From NCBI GenBank assembly GCA_002887195.1, contig PJAB01001826.1:1-12002 (forward strand): 12,002 bases of DNA. The letters are read 5' to 3'. The position numbers were made by a program, and so were the translations under genes. The notes beneath the pieces are model-generated. The model saw only the letters and a program-made list of their open reading frames with translations. It ran no database searches and was not told where the DNA came from. Below, in pieces: positions 1 through 6,560 of this stretch. Position 1 is the stretch's first letter, and the number at the start of each line of letters is the position of its first letter. The DNA is from Chrysochromulina parva. Taxonomy: Eukaryota; Haptophyta; Prymnesiales; Chrysochromulinaceae.

Positions 1-34
1 GGGGGTGGGGGGGGGGGGGGGGGGGGGGGGGGGG
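1..34. repeat. poly-G homopolymer run at window edge
   Basis: A run of 34 bases is all G except for one T at position 6. On the minus strand, which is the sense strand of the adjacent gene, this is a poly-C tract. It lies beyond the last exon I can place for that gene, so it could be the pyrimidine tract before the next splice acceptor. It could also be an assembly edge or a homopolymer artefact. The true length of such a run is rarely reliable in sequence data. Confidence 0.9.
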
Positions 35-148
35 TGCAAGGGACAACGACCGTGAGGAGCGTGGGTTGGGGGGAGGCGAGGGCAGCCTGAGGGCAAGTCG
101 GAGGGAATGGCAAAGGCAAGCTCCACTCTGTTCCACTTTGTTCCACAC

Positions 149-1745
149 CTGAAAGCCGTTTGGGAAGAGGCGAGGGTGCATCACCGCCACATTCAAGTCG
201 ACGACGAGCAGCTCGGAGAGGATTTGGTTGAACGACTGCTGGTCGTGCTGCTCTGGGTGGCGCGCCTGGACGGATGGGGAGGGACATGGTTGGGGCGAGG
301 GTGAGGGTGAGGGTAGCCATCGGAGACGCTATCCAAGAGGCCATCGGAGAGGCCATCAGAAAGGCCATCCGAGAGGCTAGCCAAGAGACTAGCCGAGAGG
401 CCCTCTGAAGCTCACCTGGTAGTCAAGCATCTCCTTGAGCAAGATGAGTGTGTCATTGAGGGCAATCAAGGGCAATCAAACGAGATCGCACCTGGTAGTC
501 GAGCACCTCCTTGAGCAAGATGAGTGGGCGCACGCCCGCGCGCGCATAAAAGAAGCCAGCCATCACCATACCCGGGGCCTCGCGCCAGTTGCGCGGCACC
601 ACCGTCGAGTCGCACGCGACGACCAGCTGCGCGCGGGGCGGGAAGACGGTAAACGGCGATGCGCGAAAGACGGCGTCGGCGTCCGTGAGGAGCACATTGT
701 ACCCTCGGACGAGCACCTCAGCGAGGTAGAGCAGGCGCAGCTTCATGATGTCCATGAAGGCGGCCGACGTGTGCGCCGCGCTCGCCGGCTGCATCTGCGG
801 CATGCAGGGCGCGTGGTACGAGACGAAACCCGCCGACCCAAAGATGGCATGTGCGGTTTCGTCAAGTGCGATCACGAGCGTATTGGGAACGACCGCGGGT
901 GCGAAGCCGTTGAGCACAAAGTCGGCGTAGCCCGCGTTCGCAAATGTGAGGATCACGTCGCGCCCGTCCACGCCCAGCGTGCCGACCGTGCTCCCCGCCG
1001 CCGCCGCCCGTTGCAACGCGTCGTCCAGATCGGCCAGAAACGGCTCCGAGCATGTCGTCTCCGCCAGCCACTCCGCGCGGAGCATGCGCATAATCTCGGT
1101 GGAGAGATCGTGCTCGTCGTCCATGTACTCGACGAGGTTGTGGAACGGGACGCCATGGAGGCCCGAGCGGTGCTCCAAGGGCTCGTTACGCGAGAAACCG
1201 CCGCCGCCGCCTCCGCCGCTGCCGCCGTCGCTTGCACTGCCGGCCGGCGCAAACTCGTCCACCAGCTCAGGCGATCCCAAGGCTTCCTGCTGAGTGCGCA
1301 CGCCCCAGCGCTCGCCCCGCTCGGGTGGACCATTGTACACTGCGCGACGCTGCCGGTAGCGCCGCATCGCCTCGCGGAGCCCAGGGTCTCCTTGGCCACC
1401 ATTGTGCTCCGAAGCTGCCGCCGCCGCTACTGCCGCCGCCACGGCACGTGCGACTGCTGCGCTGGCTGCTGATGATGACCTGGATGCTGCAGATGGCTGA
1501 TGCTCAGCATCTGATCGTAGTCTGACGTAGCTGAGCGGAAGCAAGCCCGTGCGGCCATCGGTCGCCTGGCACGAGATCCACTCGTCCTCGCCGTCCGCAA
1601 GGCCATGCACGCGCAGCTCCTCGCCGCGGACCACACTCAGCTCGTCCGTCTCGCGTGCGCGGTAATCGAAGAGCGCAACTCCAGAGGGCGCGGATGCGAC
1701 TGATACGAACACGGCCAGCAGGCACCGCGACGACGTGATTGGCAT
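149..1745 (-). CDS. Secretory-pathway SH3 + DxD glycosyltransferase (Nucleotid_trans type), 3' end missing
   Basis: Visible exons are 492-1745 (418 codons, ATG at 1743-1745) and 149-247 (33 codons, phase 0). Residues 1-22 form a plausible signal peptide with a hydrophobic LLAVFVSVA core. Residues 23-77 resemble an SH3 domain: ALFDY, a single W in EWISC, and a closing GLLPLSYVRL. Residues 80-200 are a low-complexity linker with poly-Ala and poly-Gly. From about 260 the protein resembles the nucleotide-diphospho-sugar transferase family that includes plant cell-wall arabinosyl/xylosyltransferases: GRDVILTFANAGY, then the metal-binding LLTDADAVF at 352-360, then MAGFFYARAG. Exon 2 supplies the expected HDQQSFNQ and FPNGFQ motifs, which confirms the splice. 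The inferred role is sugar transfer in the ER or Golgi lumen; donor and acceptor are unknown. A donor CAG|GTGTGG follows at 148, and the next exon is not identifiable before the window edge. Confidence 0.8.
248..491 (-). other. Intron 1 of the glycosyltransferase gene, containing a copy of the upstream exon end
   Basis: The donor is CAG|GTGCGATC (GT at 491-490) and the acceptor is GAGCAG|CAC (AG ending at 248). Joining these gives LDYQ-HDQQSFNQ in frame. Bases 413-450 repeat 489-526 with 2 mismatches in 38, so the last 11 codons of exon 1 plus the donor (CAG|GTGAG, GT at 415) reappear 76 bp into the intron. Using this second donor would include an in-frame stop and shift the frame. The intron also carries two 10-bp units (sense TTGATTGCCC) at 461-480 and a 12-bp tandem array. 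I infer constitutive use of the first donor, but the tandem donors are unusual. Confidence 0.75.
316..410. repeat. 12-bp tandem repeat, about 8 units, inside the glycosyltransferase intron
   Basis: Units of 12 bp with plus-strand consensus GCCATCCGAGAG begin at 316, 328, 340, 352, 364, 376 and 388, followed by a final imperfect unit up to 410. Neighbouring units differ at 1-4 positions. A shorter GAGGGT repeat lies just before it at about 295-314. The array is confined to the intron and has no coding role. Confidence 0.85.
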
Positions 1746-1898
1746 TGAGAAGACGCGTTTCTAGAACATTCACTATGAAAACTCACGTAAACGGAATCAC
1801 TGTGAACAGTACAGGACTCGCGATACATTCACAACACCGGGAGCGGTGTGTCGAACTGTTCACACACACGTTCACACTGTTCTGGAACCATTGTGCAC
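1746..1898. promoter_or_regulatory. Shared upstream region between divergent glycosyltransferase and methyltransferase genes
   Basis: These 153 bp separate two divergently transcribed start codons, so both core promoters or 5' UTRs probably lie here. The stretch is clearly less GC-rich than the flanking genes. It contains repeated GTTCACAC/TGTTCACAC motifs (about 1858-1880) and a near-palindromic ACTGTGAACAGT at about 1799-1810. No TATA box is convincing on either strand. A regulatory role is inferred from position only. Confidence 0.45.
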
Positions 1899-2441
1899 AT
1901 GCTAGAGACCCTTCATCTCAACACTTGGTTGCGGCTGTTACGCCCGGGATCGAGCTGGGTTGCGCCGTATGTACCAACGCCCATGGCAGTGGCAAGCCGC
2001 CTCCTCTCTCTAGCTCGCCTGAAGAGGGGCGAAACCGTAGTGGATCTGGGATGCGGCGACGGCCGCTTGCTCACCCTGGCTGCGCAGGAGTTTGGCGCTG
2101 CGCGAGGTATTGGCTACGAAATGGATGCACAACTGGCCGAAAAGGCACGCGCCCTCACGGAGGAGGTTGACAATGTCCACATCCTCAACGAGGACCTCGC
2201 GAACGCTGCGCCAGCGCTCGAGCAGGCGGACGTTGTGACACTCTATCTTTCGGTCAGCGGCAATGCCTTGGTGTATCCGCTGCTCACGCGTCATTTGAAA
2301 TCGACGGCGCGCGTGGTGTCCTACGTATGGGACATGCCAGTGGCGCCCACGCGCACTGTGCTGATGCCCGGGTCAGGTGCGCCACTGCATCTGTTCGAGC
2401 ACGCTGATCTCGTGAAAGGCACCCGGGTAGGGGCGGAATAA
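1899..2441 (+). CDS. Small class I SAM-dependent methyltransferase
   Basis: This single-exon reading frame codes for 180 residues. The first in-frame ATG is at 1899; the open frame extends upstream to a GTG at 1848, which I do not accept as a eukaryotic start. The fold signature is clear: motif I VVDLGCGDGRLL at 47-58, an acidic ribose-binding position in GYEMD at 72-76, and ADVVTLYLS at 110-118. A PYVPTP motif at 23-28 precedes motif I. This arrangement resembles the small methyltransferases related to FAM173/ATPSCKMT lysine methyltransferases and their bacterial relatives, but the substrate cannot be told from sequence. No targeting peptide is obvious. Divergent from the glycosyltransferase and convergent with the ankyrin gene, 88 bp away. 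A short upstream exon is possible. Confidence 0.75.
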   Translation: MLETLHLNTWLRLLRPGSSWVAPYVPTPMAVASRLLSLARLKRGETVVDLGCGDGRLLTLAAQEFGAARGIGYEMDAQLAEKARALTEEVDNVHILNEDLANAAPALEQADVVTLYLSVSGNALVYPLLTRHLKSTARVVSYVWDMPVAPTRTVLMPGSGAPLHLFEHADLVKGTRVGAE

Positions 2442-2529
2442 GCGGCGGAATAGCCAATAGCTACTCTCCGCGGTTGAAAGCTTCCTTAGAGACTCTCCCT
2501 TTAAAAAGGGACACAACTCCGTCTGATTC
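2442..2529. terminator. Convergent 3' intergenic spacer with small inverted repeat
   Basis: These 88 bp separate the stop codons of two convergent genes, so both 3' UTRs and polyadenylation sites must lie here or overlap. The spacer holds a perfect 6-bp inverted repeat with a 2-base loop at 2497-2510 (CCCTTT-AA-AAAGGG). A role in 3' end formation is inferred from position alone. No AATAAA signal is present. Confidence 0.35.
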
Positions 2530-4173
2530 CTACGCCCGATGAGAATGACTCGAAGGAAAATGCAAGAATCCCCTGTCGAATCCCCTGAAGGTCGTGCTCT
2601 TCCGAAGGTCAAACGCTGCCGACAAATGAGCTCTCGGCGTCTGGGAGGGCGCAGGCATCGCTTGCGACGGGGCGACGGAGGAGGAGGCGATGGAGGGGGG
2701 GGCGACGGAGGCGGAGGCGATGGGGGGGGTGGCGACGGAGGCCGAGGACTTGGAGGAGGCGAGGGCGGAGGCGATGGAGGCGGAGAGAGCGGCGGTGAAC
2801 GAGGTGGTGAGGGCGGCTGCCGACAATTGAGCTCGCGGTGTCGTGGAGGGCGCAGGCATCGCTTGCGGCGGCCCCAGCGTGGCGGCTTTGCGTGTCGCTA
2901 CGCCTGGAAGGAACCAGTCGTCGCCATGCATGGATTTCGAGGGGCTCAGCCCAGAGTCGTTCTTGTCGGTCTCGCCGCTACCGGCGGGTAGAGAGGAACC
3001 AGCGCCGTACTGGGCGGCGGGTAGAGGGGATCCAGCAGCGTTGCGAGGCGCCTTGCGCGGCGTCCCCTTGCGCGCGCTGTCCTGCTGCTGCTGCTCGCGC
3101 TGCTTCCGTACATTCTCATTGTGGGCCGCGAGCTTCTCTTGGGCAGTTTGTGGCGGCGGGGTGGCGTCGTGTTGAGCGCCGTGGACTGGACTGAATAGCT
3201 GAGTGCTAAACGAGAGGTTCGCCACCACGGTCGGGGACTGGTGCGCGCTAGCTGAAGGTGGCATTGCGGGCGAGGCTGTGCTTGTTGCGATTGGTGGCGA
3301 CGCCGCATCGACGAGTATCGCACTCGCAGGCGGCAGCCGGCCCGCGGAGGTATTGCGGGTGGCGCCAGAGCGAATCGCGCTGTTGTCGAGTTGACTGGGC
3401 CGCGATTGGGTCAGCCGGTGCTGCTGCGCTGAGGAGAGCCTCGACGGCTGCTCGCTCGAGCCGAACCAATCGAATCCACCAAGACTACTCAGTAAGGACG
3501 TGATCACCGAGCTCTTGTTCTGAGCAGCAGCAGCAGCCTCGGCGGCCAGGGCTCGCTCCTCCATCGATGCGAGTTGCACCTCGAGCTCAGCGACCCGGGC
3601 TTCGGCCAGGTCGGCGCGTGCCTCAGCGGCCAGTGCCCGCTCTTCGATAGACTGCGAAGTTCGCGCCTTCTTCACCTCCTCCTCCAGCAATGCCTTCTGC
3701 GCCGCCCGTGCATCGCGCTTGACGTTGATGGTCTCGGCGTGCTCGCACGCCTTCACGAGCAATTCATGAGGACGCTCATACGCACGACACTCGAAGATCT
3801 TGATGCAATCCCTCTCGTTCAAGGACTGCGCGTCGCTCCACGCAGCTTCCGCATCGGCTTCACATTCCAGCAACAGCGCGACTGCGGCAGGCGACTTGCC
3901 AAAGACAGCCATCGACAGCGGCGACGCGCCGTCAAGGTTCTCCGCGTCGACGTCCGCGCCGTACTCGAGCAGCAGCATCATCGCTTGCGTTCGACCGAGA
4001 TACGCGGCTACTCCGAGTGCCGACGTCCCAGAACGATCGCGGCAGCGGTCTGGATTGACGCCTTCCTCCAGAAGGCGCTGTATGGTGGCAAGATCAAGCG
4101 GAAGCACCGGCCCGTCCTTCTGGTGCGGGTCCGCCCCAATGGCGATCAACAGGTCGCGCTCTTTCGACGCCAT
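2530..4173 (-). CDS. Ankyrin-repeat / coiled-coil protein with low-complexity Ala-Ser-Pro tail
   Basis: An intact 547-codon frame starts with ATG at 4171-4173 and ends with TAG at 2530-2532. Residues 27-113 form about three ankyrin repeats: ATIQRLLEEGVNPDR, then GTSALGVAAYLGRTQAMMLL with LEYGADVDAENLDGASPLSMAV, then AAVALLLECEADAEA. Residues 152-218 are a charged coiled coil in which S(I/M)EERALAAEA occurs twice, 28 residues (four heptads) apart. The remaining ~330 residues are low-complexity and probably disordered, rich in Ala, Ser, Pro and Gln. A QAMPAPSxTPRAxLSAA segment occurs twice in the tail. Ankyrin repeats usually bind proteins, so a scaffold or adaptor role is likely, but the partner is unknown. 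No membrane segment or targeting signal was seen. The last ~25 residues are compositionally different, so an unspliced terminal intron cannot be excluded. Confidence 0.75.
   Translation of the reverse strand: MASKERDLLIAIGADPHQKDGPVLPLDLATIQRLLEEGVNPDRCRDRSGTSALGVAAYLGRTQAMMLLLEYGADVDAENLDGASPLSMAVFGKSPAAVALLLECEADAEAAWSDAQSLNERDCIKIFECRAYERPHELLVKACEHAETINVKRDARAAQKALLEEEVKKARTSQSIEERALAAEARADLAEARVAELEVQLASMEERALAAEAAAAAQNKSSVITSLLSSLGGFDWFGSSEQPSRLSSAQQHRLTQSRPSQLDNSAIRSGATRNTSAGRLPPASAILVDAASPPIATSTASPAMPPSASAHQSPTVVANLSFSTQLFSPVHGAQHDATPPPQTAQEKLAAHNENVRKQREQQQQDSARKGTPRKAPRNAAGSPLPAAQYGAGSSLPAGSGETDKNDSGLSPSKSMHGDDWFLPGVATRKAATLGPPQAMPAPSTTPRAQLSAAALTTSFTAALSASIASALASSKSSASVATPPIASASVAPPSIASSSVAPSQAMPAPSQTPRAHLSAAFDLRKSTTFRGFDRGFLHFPSSHSHRA
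2615..2871. repeat. In-frame direct repeat flanking a GGC/GGA-rich minisatellite in the ankyrin gene
   Basis: Bases 2615-2670 and 2816-2871 are 56-bp direct copies with about 6 mismatches. They are 201 bp apart, exactly 67 codons, so the reading frame is kept. Between them lies an array of imperfect units such as GGCGACGGAGGAGGA and GGCGATGGAGGG (about 2670-2790), giving Ala-Ser-Val-Ala-Pro-type repeats on the coding strand. Expansion by slippage or unequal exchange within a disordered tail is the simplest explanation. Confidence 0.8.
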
Positions 4174-4429
4174 CGCAGCCGAGCAGGCTCTGTAGCCAAG
4201 GCTCCGGTTCAGCCTTCAACCCCTTCGTGCTAAAAAACCCGCGCGGCCCACTCCCAAAAAATTGCTTCGCTCCGGAACTCAAGTTACGGTAGTTTCGTCG
4301 GTCAGCAAGTTTGAGTGGCGAACAGTGACTTCAGTGATCAGTGTGTTGACGCTACATGTGTGATGTGATCGGATCGGTGATCTCGGATGTCTCACTTCGA
4401 CTCATTATTGGCCTCGCGCCACAGCACTG
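4174..4429. promoter_or_regulatory. Upstream region of the ankyrin gene and downstream region of the monooxygenase gene
   Basis: These 256 bp lie between two minus-strand genes. They hold the monooxygenase 3' UTR and the ankyrin gene promoter. There are A-rich runs at about 4232-4238 and 4255-4261. A weak relative (ACTTGAGT in sense orientation, about 4276-4283) of the TTGACTTGACT element seen upstream of three other genes is present. No coding potential is convincing. Confidence 0.35.
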
Positions 4430-6392
4430 TCAGTGGCGCACTGTCTCCCGCAGCGTCGCCACTGCCCTGGCCTCGAGCTCGCCGGCGTCGGCAGCTGAAA
4501 CGCCCCGCCGTGCGAGCTCCTCGAGGAAGCGCCCCACCTGATTAGGCAGACAATCAGTGGCAATCAGTGGCGATCAGTGGCAATCGAATCTCCTCGAGGA
4601 AGCACCCCACCTCGTCCTCACGCACGCCGTTGACGCCATACGCGGAGGGCTCGAGGGCCGCCGCCGAGTGGTAGAGCAGCGCGGCCTCGCGCGAGGCGAC
4701 CACCTGATGAGGGTGATCATCAGTTTTAATCTCGCGCGAGGTGATCACCTTGGGTTCGGCGAGGCACTCTTAATCAGTGGCCATCCATTCGCACTCAGTC
4801 GCACTCCGTCGCACTCAGTCGCACTCAGTCGTAATCTCGCGCGAGGTGATCACCTTGGGCTCGGCGCGATTGCCCATCTCACGCTCGAAACGGCCGAGCG
4901 CCGTACCGAGCGCCGAGAGCCGCCGGTCCGCGCTCGCGTCGTAGCGGGCGCTCGCGTCGATATGGGCATCGCGCGCGTCCTCTCGGGCGTCTGGAGGCTC
5001 GGCAGCGTCCGCAAGCAGTGCAGCCGCCACGCACTTGGCCATCAGGCATGCGTCCACGAGGGTCTGATTCGCGCCCTGACCCTTGAACGGGGTCATTGCA
5101 TGCGCGGCATCGCCCAGCAGGGTGACACGTGAGTGCCACGCGCTGGCGGCGCGCGCAACGGCGCCCTCGCGCGCAACGGCGCCCTCGCGCGCAACGGCGC
5201 CCTCGCCCGCAACGGCGCCCTCGCCCGCAACGGCACCCTTGCTCACCACAGACGTTTTGCGGCGCAGCGGCAGCGCGGGACGATCGAGCAGCGGCGTTCC
5301 CCAGACGGAGGAGGCGAGCGTCTCTTCGAGCATCTGCGGCACTGGCGCGTGCCAGTGCTTGCATCTCGCCTTCATCTCGGCGAGCAGCGCCGCGCCGCCC
5401 GCCCGACACAGCGCGCGAGCGGCTTCGGCGTCCTCGGCACGGAAGGAGAGTTGCCACATGGTCGTATGCGGCGGCCCCTCGTCCGCAAATAAAGGCGGTT
5501 GGCTCGTTGATGGCGGTTGATTGCCAAGAGGGGCCTGGGCGGCGACCTCAGCCGCGGGCGCCGTGTCGGGCACCGAATCGGCGGTGGTGGTTCGCTTCAG
5601 AGCCGCCGCGTCGTCGGTCGCGTCGCCCGGCCCCTTGGCATCCTCTAGCGGCTCGTACGGCATCGTGAACAGGCGGTGGGTGCCATCGACGGTGTAGAAG
5701 CCCTGCCGATGAAGGAGAGGATGCTGCGTGGTCGAAAGCCCGAGCACGACGACGACGCCGACCTCGCGCAGAGCATCACCCACCTTCTGGGCGCGCACGG
5801 CGGAGCGCACGCCGTCCGCGCCAATGAGCACGCTGCCGTACGCCACGTGCAGCTCGGGCGGCTGCGGCTCTGGCTCCGGTGGCGGTGGTGGCCGATCGTG
5901 CGCACGCTCGCCGGCCGCGCGGCCCACTCTCTCGAGGTGCACGGCGACGCGCCGCTTCGCGGGCTGCTCTTCGTACCGGCGGAGCCGCCAGCCCCAGCGC
6001 ACCGTTCCCGGCGCAAGCCGCTCATACAGCAGCTGGCGCAGCGTGTGGCGCGGCACCCGGAAGTTGCGGCCGTCGCCCGGCTTACCACTGAAGCAGATGC
6101 CAAAGTATCCAAGCACACGCCCATCCGCGGCGAACACCCAATGACAGTTAGAGGAGGCTTGCATGTCAGTGGCTCTGATGGCATGTGTAAGCCCGAGCGA
6201 CGCGAGCGCTGTGCTGCACGTCGGGCCGAGGGTGAGACCATAGCCACGGCGAGCAACCTCCCAGCTCTCGTCCCGTTCATACACCAGGCATCGAACGCCG
6301 CGGTCTTGTAGCGCCACAGCGACAGCTAAGCCGCCAATGCCACCACCGATGATGATTGCCTCGGCGTCACAGCTTTCCTGGGCCGCAACCAT
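4430..6392 (-). CDS. FAD-dependent monooxygenase (PF01494-like), three exons
   Basis: Exons are 4854-6392, 4611-4703 and 4430-4537, spliced to 579 residues. The first in-frame ATG is at 6390-6392; the open frame reaches a GTG further upstream. An FAD-binding Rossmann motif, IIIGGGIGGLAVAVAL, sits near the N-terminus and is followed by YERD. The mid-protein DG motif is LIGADGVRSAVR, and the GD motif is LLGDAAHAMTPFKGQGAN, so all three flavin/NAD(P)H signatures of class A flavoprotein hydroxylases are intact. The predicted reaction is NAD(P)H- and O2-dependent hydroxylation or epoxidation of an unknown substrate. No transit peptide was seen. Low-complexity insertions occur before the GD motif, including five GAVAxE-type units. 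Exons 2 and 3 complete a helical C-terminus ending ATLRETVRH. Both introns carry exon-boundary duplications. A TTGACTTGACT element lies about 85 bp upstream of the start. Confidence 0.85.
4538..4610 (-). other. Monooxygenase intron 2, starting with a copy of the next exon
   Basis: This is a 73-bp intron, GACGAG|GTGGGG to AATCAG|GTGGGG. Its first 21 bases (4610 down to 4590) match the first 21 bases of exon 3 (4537 down to 4517) with one mismatch, so donor and acceptor each lie at the same point of a duplicated AGGT-containing segment. Splicing restores a single copy and the reading frame. The interior is a 10-bp tandem repeat, plus-strand unit CAATCAGTGG, at 4551-4585. Confidence 0.85.
4551..4585. 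repeat. 10-bp tandem repeat inside monooxygenase intron 2
   Basis: Units CAATCAGTGG, CAATCAGTGG, CGATCAGTGG and CAATC follow in phase. In gene-sense orientation the core is TGATTGCCAC. The same core appears in TrmO intron 1 and a relative in the glycosyltransferase intron. Confidence 0.9.
4704..4853 (-). other. Monooxygenase intron 1, with a duplicated donor region and an exon-2-like start
   Basis: This is a 150-bp intron from CCCAAG|GTGATC to CATCAG|GTGGTC. Bases 4832-4866, spanning the exon 1 end and donor, recur at 4727-4761 inside the intron with one mismatch in 35, 105 bp away. The intron start also matches exon 2: 4686-4703 agrees with 4731-4748 and with 4836-4853 at 16 of 18 bases. 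Thus three copies of one AGGT-containing segment exist here. Reading through the first donor meets an in-frame stop 12 codons later, so splicing must use the donor at 4853 for a full-length protein. Confidence 0.85.
4791..4830. repeat. 10-bp tandem repeat inside monooxygenase intron 1
   Basis: Four consecutive units of GCACTCAGTC occupy this stretch, the second with one change (GCACTCCGTC). They lie between the two copies of the duplicated exon/donor segment. Confidence 0.9.
5155..5244. repeat. 18-bp coding minisatellite, 5 units, in the monooxygenase
   Basis: Five 18-bp units starting GCAACGGCGCCCT are arranged head to tail at 5155, 5173, 5191, 5209 and 5227; the last is the most diverged. 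On the coding strand they give five six-residue units, GAVA followed by Gly or Arg and Glu or a variant. They sit in a loop region just before the conserved GD motif. The length keeps frame, so copy-number change would be tolerated. Confidence 0.9.
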
Positions 6393-6468
6393 CCCGCGCT
6401 GATGCCGTCGCGCAGGGGCGGTCACGGCAAAGGGGTGTGACTCCGGCGAAGTTTTACCGATACGGCGC

Positions 6469-6523
6469 CATGAGTCAAGTCAAGTCAGTTTATTTGTTAT
6501 AGACTTGAATTGACTTGATCATG
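6469..6523. promoter_or_regulatory. Imperfect inverted repeat built from TCAAGTCA motifs between two genes
   Basis: CATGAGTCAAGTCAAGTC at 6469-6486 can pair, with small bulges, to the complement of 6502-6523 (GACTTGAATTGACTTGATCATG without its edges). The loop is AT-rich, around TTTATTTGTTATA. The structure is 77-131 bp upstream of the monooxygenase ATG and 38-92 bp downstream of the PX gene stop. It may serve the promoter of the first, the 3' end of the second, or both. It includes the sense-oriented TTGACTTGACT element described below. Function is inferred from position. Confidence 0.45.
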
Positions 6524-6560
6524 TCCACACGGGTGTAACAAAATGAATAATAGGAGCCAA

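Noticed and set aside
295..314. GAGGGT repeats resembling telomere sequence
   Set aside because: There are only about three units, the unit does not match common telomere repeats, and they lie inside an intron.
435..1472. 345-codon plus-strand open frame
   Set aside because: It is antisense to the glycosyltransferase, is Arg/His/Ala-rich with no motif, and arises from GC-rich codon bias on the other strand.
2816..2871. Treating the ankyrin-gene direct repeats as intron boundaries
   Set aside because: There is no GT donor and AG acceptor at matching points and the frame is open throughout, so a coding duplication is simpler.
4554..4748. 64-codon minus-strand open frame spanning monooxygenase exon 2
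   Set aside because: It is a read-through of intron 1 end, exon 2 and intron 2; the spliced three-exon protein explains the coding part better.
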